Shown piece by piece: positions 24,699 to 32,042 of a stretch of 33,882 bases of DNA (positions are counted from its first letter, which is position 1; each line of letters starts with the position of its first letter). Under the pieces are notes generated by a model. It was given only the letters and a program-made list of their open reading frames with translations, was not told the DNA's origin and ran no database searches. A program made the position numbers and the translations under genes. Source of the stretch: an uncultured Spirochaetaceae bacterium. Lineage in GTDB: Bacteria; Spirochaetota; Spirochaetia; Sphaerochaetales; Sphaerochaetaceae. The stretch lies in assembly GCA_944392975.1 (NCBI GenBank), contig CALXYN010000020.1, positions 1-33,882 of the forward strand, given 5' to 3'.

Positions 24699-25300
24699 TG
24701 TCGACTCTCCTTGAGGCGCTGGAATCCTTTTCTGATCTTGAGGATCTGGAAGACAGAGGTGGACTTTATAATGAAAGGAATTTTGATGAGATTGTCATCC
24801 GGAATTCCATTTTTGTTTCTTCATCATTTTCTTCCACATCATTTGCCAATGCCGTCATTACGGATGTAACGTTTGATTCCTGTGATTTCACGAATGCTGA
24901 CTTCTCCTCGTCTTCTTTCTTGAGGGTGAAATTCAAGGACTGCAAGCTGACAGGTTCTCTTTTTCTTGCTGCAAGATTGAGAAAAGTGGAGATCAGCAAT
25001 GCTGTGGCATTTTATGCCTCTTTCGATTCAGCTTCTCTCGAAAACTGCGTGTTTTCCTTTTCAGATTTCCATGATTCATCCTTTTCAGCTGTGAGACACA
25101 GCTCTCTTTCAATAACATCATCCAATCTGACAAGAACCTCAATGAGGGGAACTCCTTTCCGTGGCATATCGTTTGGTGGAAGTTCAATGGAAGGAATTTC
25201 CCTTTCTGAAGACCTGAAAGAACTGAAAGGCGCAACTATTGATATCGAACAGGCTCTGGATATTATCAGAACCAAAGGTGTTGATATAGTTGCATATTAA
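24698..25300 (+). CDS. Pentapeptide-repeat protein cotranscribed with his genes
   Basis: A 200-residue protein dominated by A(D/N)LxX-like five-residue repeats with Phe or Leu at the centre (SSSFSSTSFANAVITDVTF, DFTNADFSSSSF and onward to about residue 165), predicted to fold as a right-handed square beta-helix. The ending ELKGATIDIEQALDI is seen in other proteins of this class. Some pentapeptide proteins mimic DNA and protect gyrase, but nothing specific shows that here. The ATG overlaps the hisIE stop (TGATG), so translation is coupled. A histidine-related role is not implied. Confidence 0.82.
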   Translation: MSTLLEALESFSDLEDLEDRGGLYNERNFDEIVIRNSIFVSSSFSSTSFANAVITDVTFDSCDFTNADFSSSSFLRVKFKDCKLTGSLFLAARLRKVEISNAVAFYASFDSASLENCVFSFSDFHDSSFSAVRHSSLSITSSNLTRTSMRGTPFRGISFGGSSMEGISLSEDLKELKGATIDIEQALDIIRTKGVDIVAY

Positions 25301-25385
25301 TAATTCCTAACTTGGTATATTTTATTTCTTTATATTGATAAATAAACTGTCAGAAAAGTTTGTTTTCCTTATCCGTCATGAGGAC

Positions 25386-25391
25386 TACAAT
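25386..25391 (+). promoter_or_regulatory. -10 box TACAAT before the sulfur-metabolism fusion gene
   Basis: TACAAT lies 17 bases before the ATG at 25409, with AGGAG between, giving a short conventional leader. The 108-base gap from 25301 is AT-rich (around 25310-25350) and has no clear -35 at 17 bases; no terminator hairpin for the his operon is evident in it. Confidence 0.35.
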
Positions 25392-25408
25392 AGTACTAGG
25401 AGTTAATT

Positions 25409-27973
25409 ATGAAAGTATTAGTCTTAGGTGGAGTCGCAGCGGGAACAAAGGCGGCCGCAAAACTTAAAAGAGAAAGCAGGGATATCGATGTAAGAATTCT
25501 CACAAAAGGCAGGGATATCTCATATGCGGGCTGTGGGCTCCCTTATTTCATCGGAGAGATTATTCCCGATAGAAGTGATTTAATAGTTAACACTCCTGAG
25601 AAGTTCTCTTCCCTCACTGGTGTGGAGGTTGTTACGGGTGCAGAAGTCACAGCTGTTGATTTTCCATCAAAGACAGTGACGTATACCCGGGATGGAAATG
25701 AAGAGAAGGAGGGCTATGACAGGCTTATCATAGCAACTGGGGCAGAAAGCATTGTTCCCCCGGTCCCTGGTGTGGATCTCAAAGGTGTTTTTACTGTAAG
25801 GACTCCAGATGATGCTGAAAAGATAAAGGAATACGCAAAGAGGGAAGATGTCAGGAAAGCTGTGATTGCCGGTGCTGGCTTCATTGGCCTTGAGATAGCT
25901 GAGAACCTCAAGAAAGAAGGTCTGGATATCACCATTATCGATATGGCAAGCAACATCATGCCAAATGCATTTGATGATGAAATGGCTTCCTGGGCGAGAA
26001 AGCAGCTGGAGAATGCCGGTATCAGAGTACTTACATCGCTGAGGCTTGAGGCGATAAACGGTGATGAAAAGGCTGTAAGCATAACAACAGATAAAGCAGA
26101 GATTCAGGCAGATATGGTTATCCTTGCCCTCGGTGTCAGACCATCGACCTCATTCCTTAAAAACACATCTATCGAAATGGAGAAGGGTGCTATTCTTGTT
26201 GGTCCTGATATGAAGACAAGCGTTGAGGATGTTTATGCTGCGGGAGACTGTGCTTTGGTGACAAACCGCATAACAGGTAAACGCATGTATTCTGCAATGG
26301 GTTCCACTGCAAATATCACCGCACGTATTCTTGCTGAAAACATAGCAGGAAAGGCTGCATCCTATCCAGGTGCGGCAGGTACTGGTGTTGTCAAGCTGCT
26401 TGATAACCTCAATGCAGGAAGGACTGGACTGACAGAGGAAGCTGCTAAGAAAGAAGGATATGAGACAGTCACTGCGCTTGCTATCACTGATGATAAGGCT
26501 CATTACTATGAAGGATCCTCTTTCTTCATCATGAAAATGGTTGCAGAGAAGAAGACACATAGGATTCTCGGCTTCCAGGTACTTGGCAGCGGTAATGTTG
26601 ACAAGATGACGGATATCGCGGTGATTGCCGTTTCCAGAGGGATGAAAGTCGAGGATTTCGATGCCCTTGATTTTTCCTATGCGCCTCCTTTCTCGACAGC
26701 AATCTCGCCGTTTGTCCAGCTCTGCTATATTCTTGAGAATAAGATTCTCGGAGAATTCGAGACAATGACACCTGCAGAGTATTCAGCAACAAAGGCCAAA
26801 GGCTACAAGGTTATTGATGTGCTTCCTGAAAAGACTATTCCCGGTGCGACGTGGGTTGATCTTGGCAAGGTTAAAGGTCCGATTGCTGGACTTGATAAGA
26901 CTGATAAGCTTCTCCTTGTCTGTGCCAGAGGAAAGCGTGGATATTTCCTGCAGAACAGGCTCAAGTATTATGGTTATACCAATACCAAGGTCCTTGAAGG
27001 CGGTTTGACTTTCAATGATGTCCGTGTCGATTTCGGTTCTGTTATCCCTGCTGATGAAGTGAAGAGGGTCAAAGGTCTTGGTTGTCTTCAGGACAAGCGT
27101 CAGCCCGATCATTTCAATGTTCGTGTGATTACACGCAATGGAAAGATAACGGCAGAAGAGCAGATGGCCATTGCAGAGGCTGCAACCAGGTTTGGATCTG
27201 GAGAGGTCACAATGACTACACGCCTGACACTTGAGATCCAGGGGGTGCCATACGGTAATATTGATCCGATAATTGCATTCCTCAAGGAAAGAAATCTCGA
27301 TACCGGTGGAACAGGCAGCAAGGTACGTCCTGTTGTCTCCTGCAAGGGAACAACATGTCAGTATGGTCTTATCGACACATTTGATCTTTCTGAGAAGCTG
27401 CATACGATTTTCTACGAAGGATGGCATGGTGTATCGCTTCCTCACAAATTCAAGATAGCTGTCGGAGGCTGCCCGAATAACTGCGTAAAGCCGAGTCTCA
27501 ATGATATCGGTATCGTAGGACAGCGGCTGATTGATTTTGATTATGATAAATGCCGCGGCTGCAAAGTTTGCCAGGTTGAGAACAGCTGCCCGATAAAGAT
27601 AGCTCATCTCGAGAGTGGAAAGCTTGTTGTCAGAGACAGCGAATGCAATCATTGCGGAAGATGTCTTGATAAGTGTCCGTTCGGAGTCACAGTCCGTTAT
27701 ACAACGGGTTATGCAATTTACGTTGGCGGACGCTGGGGCAAGAAAGTTGAGATGGGTAAGAGACTTTCCAGAGTGCTCAGGAGCGAGGATGAGGTGATCA
27801 GGACTGTTGAGAATGCAATCCTTCTTTTTCGCGATGAAGGCATCAGCGGTGAACGCTTTGCCGATACTGTCAACCGTCTGGGACTGGAGTACGTGGAGGA
27901 CAAGCTCTTTTCGTCCAAGATTGACAAGGAAGCTGTCCTGAAGAAGAATGTGATTGGCGGGGCTACCTGCTGA
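25409..27973 (+). CDS. CoA-disulfide reductase-rhodanese-sulfite reductase-ferredoxin fusion protein
   Basis: An 854-residue multi-domain redox protein. Residues 1-445: FAD/NAD(P)H disulfide reductase of the CoA-disulfide reductase/NADH oxidase type (GGVAAGTKAAAKLKRE; redox Cys42 in SYAGCGLPYF; AGAGFIGLEIAENL; VYAAGDCA). About 450-545: rhodanese domain with Cys505 in LVCARGKRG. About 560-705: siroheme nitrite/sulfite reductase fold with cysteines 645, 650 (SCKGTTCQYG) and 688, 692 (VGGCPNNC) as predicted siroheme/4Fe-4S ligands. About 710-765: two-cluster ferredoxin (Cys715, 718, 721, 727 and 746, 749, 752, 756). It may reduce sulfur species with NAD(P)H electrons. AGGAG precedes ATG. Confidence 0.85.
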   Translation: MKVLVLGGVAAGTKAAAKLKRESRDIDVRILTKGRDISYAGCGLPYFIGEIIPDRSDLIVNTPEKFSSLTGVEVVTGAEVTAVDFPSKTVTYTRDGNEEKEGYDRLIIATGAESIVPPVPGVDLKGVFTVRTPDDAEKIKEYAKREDVRKAVIAGAGFIGLEIAENLKKEGLDITIIDMASNIMPNAFDDEMASWARKQLENAGIRVLTSLRLEAINGDEKAVSITTDKAEIQADMVILALGVRPSTSFLKNTSIEMEKGAILVGPDMKTSVEDVYAAGDCALVTNRITGKRMYSAMGSTANITARILAENIAGKAASYPGAAGTGVVKLLDNLNAGRTGLTEEAAKKEGYETVTALAITDDKAHYYEGSSFFIMKMVAEKKTHRILGFQVLGSGNVDKMTDIAVIAVSRGMKVEDFDALDFSYAPPFSTAISPFVQLCYILENKILGEFETMTPAEYSATKAKGYKVIDVLPEKTIPGATWVDLGKVKGPIAGLDKTDKLLLVCARGKRGYFLQNRLKYYGYTNTKVLEGGLTFNDVRVDFGSVIPADEVKRVKGLGCLQDKRQPDHFNVRVITRNGKITAEEQMAIAEAATRFGSGEVTMTTRLTLEIQGVPYGNIDPIIAFLKERNLDTGGTGSKVRPVVSCKGTTCQYGLIDTFDLSEKLHTIFYEGWHGVSLPHKFKIAVGGCPNNCVKPSLNDIGIVGQRLIDFDYDKCRGCKVCQVENSCPIKIAHLESGKLVVRDSECNHCGRCLDKCPFGVTVRYTTGYAIYVGGRWGKKVEMGKRLSRVLRSEDEVIRTVENAILLFRDEGISGERFADTVNRLGLEYVEDKLFSSKIDKEAVLKKNVIGGATC

Positions 27974-28028
27974 ATCGAATCCAGGATTTGCCAGACTTCA
28001 TAGAAAGGAAAGGGCCTTGAAACAATCC

Positions 28029-28050
28029 TGATTCCCTATGGATGGAATCA
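28029..28050 (+). promoter_or_regulatory. Inverted repeat directly before an ABC-transporter start
   Basis: TGATTCC-N8-GGAATCA, a perfect 7-bp inverted repeat, ends one base before the ATG at 28052. As RNA it is a stem-loop over the ribosome landing site; as DNA it could be an operator. The 78-base gap from the preceding gene has no other notable structure and is too short for a cobalamin riboswitch. Confidence 0.4.
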
Positions 28051-28051
28051 T

Positions 28052-28903
28052 ATGTTTAGAAGGCTCTTTCTTTTTTCATCTCTTTTTCTTTGTCTTATCA
28101 TGCCGGTTTTTGCAATGCGGACGGCCTGTCTCAATTCATCCCTTGCTGATTTGTGGAGTCTTGCTGGCGGAAGTGTGGATATTACCGTGCAGGAGGCTGT
28201 TGACAGAGGTTTTGCCGATGAGGATGCAATCATCGTCGATTCTGCATCTGGAAGGAATATCAACACGGAAATACTTGTCAGCGCAGAGCCGGATCTTGTC
28301 ATAGGATCGGTGGATACAGCAAGTCATTTACGTTTGAAAGGTCTTCTTGATAATGCCGGAATCAGGATGATTTTGTTGCAGCTTGACTCCTTTGATGATT
28401 TCCTTGCATCTTTTAGGACTCTTACGGATATCACGGGAAGAAAAGATCTGTATATGAAGTATGGAGAGAATCAGAAGAGGGAGATAGAGGAAATAATAAA
28501 AGAAGCTTGTCAGATTCCAGAAGCTCCAAGAATCATTTTCGTACGTGCAGGCAGCGCTTTTTCTTCTGTAAGGGCAAAGAGGGCGGATGACCATTTTGCA
28601 GCAGAAATCATCGAGGATCTGGGGGCAGTAAACGTTGCGGACGAATTTGATGCTTTGACTGATACCCTGTCTTTGGAAGCTCTGCTTACCGCAGATATCG
28701 ATAAGATACTTGTCGTTCCTCAGGGCAATGCGGATGCAAGCATTGCATATGTCAGATCGCTGTTCTCAAATCCTGGATGGAAGGATATAAAAGCTGTGAA
28801 AGAAGGTTCTGTCTATTTCCTTGATAAAAACCTCTTTCATTTTAAACCATGTGGAAGGTGGGCGGAGGCATATCGTGTAATGAAAGAGGTCCTCTATGGA
28901 TAA
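28052..28903 (+). CDS. Periplasmic binding protein of an iron/cobalamin-type ABC importer
   Basis: A 283-residue exported protein of the FepB/BtuF class. The signal peptide (about 1-21) ends near PVFA; there is no clear lipobox, suiting a soluble periplasmic protein in a two-membrane cell. The pattern ILVSAEPDLVIGS, LLDNAGIRMILL, DDFLASFRTLTDITGR and the late GSVYFLDKNLFH is typical of the family. The ligand may be a ferric siderophore, heme or a cobalamin precursor; sequence does not decide. The permease start overlaps its stop. Confidence 0.82.
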   Translation: MFRRLFLFSSLFLCLIMPVFAMRTACLNSSLADLWSLAGGSVDITVQEAVDRGFADEDAIIVDSASGRNINTEILVSAEPDLVIGSVDTASHLRLKGLLDNAGIRMILLQLDSFDDFLASFRTLTDITGRKDLYMKYGENQKREIEEIIKEACQIPEAPRIIFVRAGSAFSSVRAKRADDHFAAEIIEDLGAVNVADEFDALTDTLSLEALLTADIDKILVVPQGNADASIAYVRSLFSNPGWKDIKAVKEGSVYFLDKNLFHFKPCGRWAEAYRVMKEVLYG

Positions 28904-29876
28904 TCCCTTCGGATTCAAGCACATGGTAGCACTCCTTGTCCTGGTACTCTGCATCGTGTTTTTCTCTTCGCTTCTCATTGGCAGTACCAGGCTTGATATC
29001 AGAAACATTCTTGTCCCGGGAAGCGTTGATAGCATCATTTTCTTATCAATCCGGTTGCCAAGAACTGTTGCTGCAATTCTTGCAGGCATTGCATTTTCAC
29101 TCTCTGGACTTCTTGTTCAGTCGGCTTCAGGAAATGATCTTGCAAGCCCGAATATCATTGGAATGAATTCCGGTGCTGGCTTTGCCGTTCTTGTTTTTCT
29201 CGCTTTCTTTCCGCATCTTTTTGGTTTGCTGCCATTAGTCGCCTTCATTGGCGGTATCGCCGCAGTTTCCCTTGTTTTCCTTATTTCTTCCCTTGTGGGA
29301 CGCTATGATTCATCTGGCTCTCTGATTCTTGCAGGAATAGCCGTAAATGCGCTTTTCAATGCCTTCATCAGTGCTCTTTCTTCTCTTAACCCCGATGTTC
29401 TGAGTTCGTATAGTGCTTTTTCAATCGGAGGATTTTCCTCAGTACAGAGCAGTCAGCTTTATGTACCAGGTGCTGTGATAATAATCACTGCAAGTGCTTG
29501 TTTTTTCATGGCAGAGCAGATGAATATCCTGAAACTTGGAGATGAGATAGCATCCTCTATGGGATATTGTCCCAGATATATCAGAATCGTTCTTGTAGCG
29601 CTCTCTGCTCTTCTTGCATCGAGTGCTGTGACATTCTCTGGACTGCTTGGTTTTGTCGGTCTTGTGACACCGCATCTCGCTTCTCTGTTATCTGGAGGAG
29701 AGAGCAGGAAGACGATGGTTATGACAATTATTTCAGGACCACTTCTGGTTCTTCTTGCAGACCTTTTATCGCGTACGATCATTATGCCTAGCGAACTTCC
29801 TGCAGGAGTTTTCATGGCGATTATCGGGGTTCCTTTCTTCATTTTCCTTCTTATAAGGAGGGCAAGACGATGGTAG
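28896..29876 (+). CDS. FecCD/BtuC-type ABC permease
   Basis: A 326-residue inner-membrane permease with about nine to ten hydrophobic segments. SIRLPRTVAAILAGIAFSLSG, the LVQSASGNDLASPNIIG loop, SALSSLNPDVLSSYSAFSIG, and LLGFVGLVTPHLASLLSGGE are the family hallmarks (the last contacts the ATPase). AGAGG precedes its ATG within the preceding gene. It overlaps the ATPase gene by seven bases, forming a three-gene importer. Confidence 0.92.
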   Translation: MDNPFGFKHMVALLVLVLCIVFFSSLLIGSTRLDIRNILVPGSVDSIIFLSIRLPRTVAAILAGIAFSLSGLLVQSASGNDLASPNIIGMNSGAGFAVLVFLAFFPHLFGLLPLVAFIGGIAAVSLVFLISSLVGRYDSSGSLILAGIAVNALFNAFISALSSLNPDVLSSYSAFSIGGFSSVQSSQLYVPGAVIIITASACFFMAEQMNILKLGDEIASSMGYCPRYIRIVLVALSALLASSAVTFSGLLGFVGLVTPHLASLLSGGESRKTMVMTIISGPLLVLLADLLSRTIIMPSELPAGVFMAIIGVPFFIFLLIRRARRW

Positions 29877-30580
29877 AAGTAAGGAATCTTTCTTTGGAAA
29901 TGAAACAGAAAACACTTCTTGATGATCTTTCATTCACATTGGAAAGAGGCAGGATTTACGCGCTGTTAGGAGAAAACGGCAGCGGCAAGACAACCCTGAT
30001 AAGAACACTTTCCTCATTTTATTCAGAATACAAAGGATCTGTGATGTTTGATGGAAAAGAACTCAGAGCAGCAGGACGAAAAGAGCGTGCATCATTTCAT
30101 GCCGTCCTTCCTCAGTATCTGCCTCAGCTGAGAATGCATGTTTCAGATTTTCTTTCCATGTATCCTGAAGCTTCTCGGTATCTCAATGCTCTGGGGCTTT
30201 CAGAACTGATGAAAGAGAAGATGAACACGCTATCGGGAGGGGAGAGGCAGATGGTTTTTCTTTCTCTGGTTCTTGCACAGGATTCCATTCTGTACTCCTT
30301 TGATGAGCCTGAGGCCTCTCTGGATGCGAACTACCGCAATAAGATGGAGAACGTGATAAAAAGCCTTAAGGAAGAAGGAAAAACCGTCCTTGTCTCACTT
30401 CATGACATAAGTAAAGCTGTTGAAATAGCAGATTCCTTCCTTGTCCTGCAGCATGGTAGGCTGGTATTCAGCGGTTCATGTGAAGACTTCCTTGAAAAAT
30501 GTATTTATAAATCATTGTTCGGTCTTGAACGTGGTGATTTCAGAGATTGTAACGGAAAGTTTCATATTGCATTTTTCTAG
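29870..30580 (+). CDS. FecE/BtuD-type ABC ATPase
   Basis: A 236-residue ABC ATPase completing the importer. Walker A ALLGENGSGKTTLI, Q-loop AVLPQYLPQLR, signature LSGGERQMVFLSLVLAQ, Walker B ILYSFDEPEASLD and switch LVSLHDISKAVE are all intact. Its TAG stop forms part of the palindrome CTAG (30577-30580), which is also the stop of the convergent chelatase gene. Confidence 0.92.
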   Translation: MVEVRNLSLEMKQKTLLDDLSFTLERGRIYALLGENGSGKTTLIRTLSSFYSEYKGSVMFDGKELRAAGRKERASFHAVLPQYLPQLRMHVSDFLSMYPEASRYLNALGLSELMKEKMNTLSGGERQMVFLSLVLAQDSILYSFDEPEASLDANYRNKMENVIKSLKEEGKTVLVSLHDISKAVEIADSFLVLQHGRLVFSGSCEDFLEKCIYKSLFGLERGDFRDCNGKFHIAFF

Positions 30581-31242
30581 AAATCAGATAATGCCCTGAA
30601 ATGATCTTTGAAGATCTCTGAAAAACCATATGACAGCTCCAGGAGACTTTTTTCTATTAGCATTACCTCTTTTCCGCTGCTTTCAAGGAAAGGAATTACT
30701 TTTTTTCTTATATCTTCTTTAGCGTGATGTCCGAATACAAGGAGAAACGGCACGATGACTATTTTCTCATTTTCTGGAAGCCGGGAGATTGTATAATTCT
30801 CCGGCCCCATCAGAAACGTGATGCTTATATCACTCCGAAGATGAGATGCCAGTTTTTCATATTCTTTCACTTTTCTCTCCCTCTGGCCATGTGCAATGAG
30901 GAGATATGATGTATTTTCTTTTCTTACGAGTGCTCTATCGAGGACGATGGCAATTCTCTTCGCATCATGCTCCGAACTCAGGAGTGGCTCGCCCGTGTGT
31001 TTTCCATAAGAAAGAATTCTCTCATATTCCGATCCTTTCTGAACAAGCAGTGGCATGATTGATACCGATTTCGAAGCATTCATTGACAGTTCTTTTTCGA
31101 TACTATGTTCCTTTGAAGAAAGGTATGCAGTACTTACAGAACATGTTGAGATTTCCTTTAAAGTCTTTTCCAGATTGCTTATGCTCTCTGCCGCAATTCT
31201 GTCCGATGTACCGAAACTGGCAATTATTACATGTTCTTCCAT
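30577..31242 (-). CDS. CbiK-like sirohydrochlorin chelatase
   Basis: A 221-residue protein of the anaerobic cobalt chelatase (CbiK) fold. The opening VIIASFGTSDRIAAES, the centre IMPLLVQKGSEYERIL, LLIAHGQRERK with a predicted catalytic His, and VIVPFLLVFGHHAKEDIRKK with the second metal-binding His match CbiK blocks; SYGFSEIFKDHF closes the family pattern. CbiK inserts Co (or Fe) into sirohydrochlorin. With the siroheme-type reductase at 25409 and a metal/tetrapyrrole importer adjacent, iron insertion for siroheme or cobalt for B12 are both plausible. ATG 31242 lacks a ribosome-binding site. Confidence 0.75.
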   Translation of the reverse strand: MEEHVIIASFGTSDRIAAESISNLEKTLKEISTCSVSTAYLSSKEHSIEKELSMNASKSVSIMPLLVQKGSEYERILSYGKHTGEPLLSSEHDAKRIAIVLDRALVRKENTSYLLIAHGQRERKVKEYEKLASHLRSDISITFLMGPENYTISRLPENEKIVIVPFLLVFGHHAKEDIRKKVIPFLESSGKEVMLIEKSLLELSYGFSEIFKDHFRALSDF

Positions 31243-31248
31243 AATGAA

Positions 31249-31277
31249 ACCGTAAATTATTGTGTTGCAAAACACAA
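31249..31277 (-). promoter_or_regulatory. Promoter with overlapping palindrome before the chelatase gene
   Basis: On the minus strand TTGTGT, a 17-base spacer, TACGGT and six bases lead to the ATG at 31242. The -35 lies in a perfect 18-bp palindrome TTGTGTT-TTGC-AACACAA (31260-31277), a good repressor operator candidate. TACGGT is the same -10-like hexamer as at hisL. Confidence 0.45.
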
Positions 31278-31302
31278 GGTGGAGTAAATGAAGTGAATTA
31301 TT

Positions 31303-31986
31303 TCATAATAACCCATGTTCAAGAAAAGAGTAGTATTTATCATCAGTGAACACTATATGATCAAGAACACGGATACCCAGAAGTTCCCCACACTTGACCA
31401 GCCTCACAGTTATATCCTTGTCATCCTGTGATGGTTCAATATTTCCCGATGGATGGTTATGTGCAATGGCAATTGCTGCTGCTCTCATTTTCAACGGATC
31501 TGAGAATACTTCCCTTGGGTGAACTATTGTCCTGTTCAGGAGTCCCACTGTCGCAACAATTGTTCCTATTACTTCGTGTGCTCCATTAAGAGCAACTACT
31601 ATTAATGACTCTTGCGACCTAGAGGAAAAATGCCTTATTTCTGCAAATATATCATTTGGAGTGGAAATTGTTCGCCCCTTTCCTCTGACTCTTCGTCGAC
31701 CAAGTTCCAATGCCGCTTCAATTGCAGCTGCCTTTGCTTTTCCTATTCCTGGTATAAGCATTATTTCCTCCCTGCTTAAATCCGGATTCGCATCTAGTTT
31801 TTTCAGTAAGTCATCAGCAATTTCATTGACAGCCCTAGAGGAATTTCCGGATCCGATTATCAGCATCAGAAGCTCTTCGTCGCGCATAGCTTTCGCTCCC
31901 AGCCGCTCAATCCGTTCGCGCGGTCTTTCTGTAAATGGAATTTCCTTGAAAACCGTGTATTCAGGTGCAAGATTGTATTTCTTCAT
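31303..31986 (-). CDS. radC: RadC family protein (JAB/MPN domain)
   Basis: A 227-residue RadC. N-terminal helix-hairpin-helix region (GAKAMRDEELLMLIIGSG and LIPGIGKAKAAAIEAALELG) is followed by the JAMM metalloprotease-like domain with IAIAHNHPSGNIEPSQDD, whose His residues and Asp are metal ligands. Once linked to DNA repair, its true function is unclear. No Shine-Dalgarno sequence is present. It is divergent from the MerR gene with only 56 bases between the starts. Confidence 0.92.
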   Translation of the reverse strand: MKKYNLAPEYTVFKEIPFTERPRERIERLGAKAMRDEELLMLIIGSGNSSRAVNEIADDLLKKLDANPDLSREEIMLIPGIGKAKAAAIEAALELGRRRVRGKGRTISTPNDIFAEIRHFSSRSQESLIVVALNGAHEVIGTIVATVGLLNRTIVHPREVFSDPLKMRAAAIAIAHNHPSGNIEPSQDDKDITVRLVKCGELLGIRVLDHIVFTDDKYYSFLEHGLL

Positions 31987-31992
31987 ACTCTG

Positions 31993-32021
31993 AATACATC
32001 GGTATCGATGTGTTTTGTCAG
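31993..32021 (-). promoter_or_regulatory. Putative radC promoter with palindrome in the spacer
   Basis: On the minus strand CTGACA (32016-32021), 17-base spacer, TGTATT (31993-31998), then six bases to the radC ATG. A palindrome ACATCG-GTAT-CGATGT occupies 31996-32011 inside the spacer, the kind of position MerR-family regulators use, although their promoters usually have a 19-base spacer. The -10 is weak. Confidence 0.4.
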
Positions 32022-32030
32022 CTTTTGATG

Positions 32031-32036
32031 TAAAAT
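32031..32036 (+). promoter_or_regulatory. -10-like TAAAAT before merR-type gene
   Basis: TAAAAT ends six bases before the ATG at 32043. There is no Shine-Dalgarno sequence, and the -35 region is not convincing. The same hexamer and spacing precede the HAD gene at 16910 on the other strand. Confidence 0.35.
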
Positions 32037-32042
32037 TGAAAT

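Noticed and set aside
25301-25408. FNR- or Rex-like operator in the AT-rich gap before the fusion gene
   Set aside because: Only a half-site resembling TTGAT is present, with no matching second half; AT-richness makes chance matches likely.
26783-27652. A 289-codon open frame on the minus strand inside the reductase fusion
   Set aside because: The plus strand here encodes the rhodanese, siroheme and ferredoxin motifs; the minus product is low-complexity shadow with many Cys, Ile and Asn and no family signature.
27974-28051. Possible cobalamin or siderophore-related riboswitch before the ABC importer
   Set aside because: The gap is only 78 bases and has no B12-box-like conserved block; only the short inverted repeat is seen.
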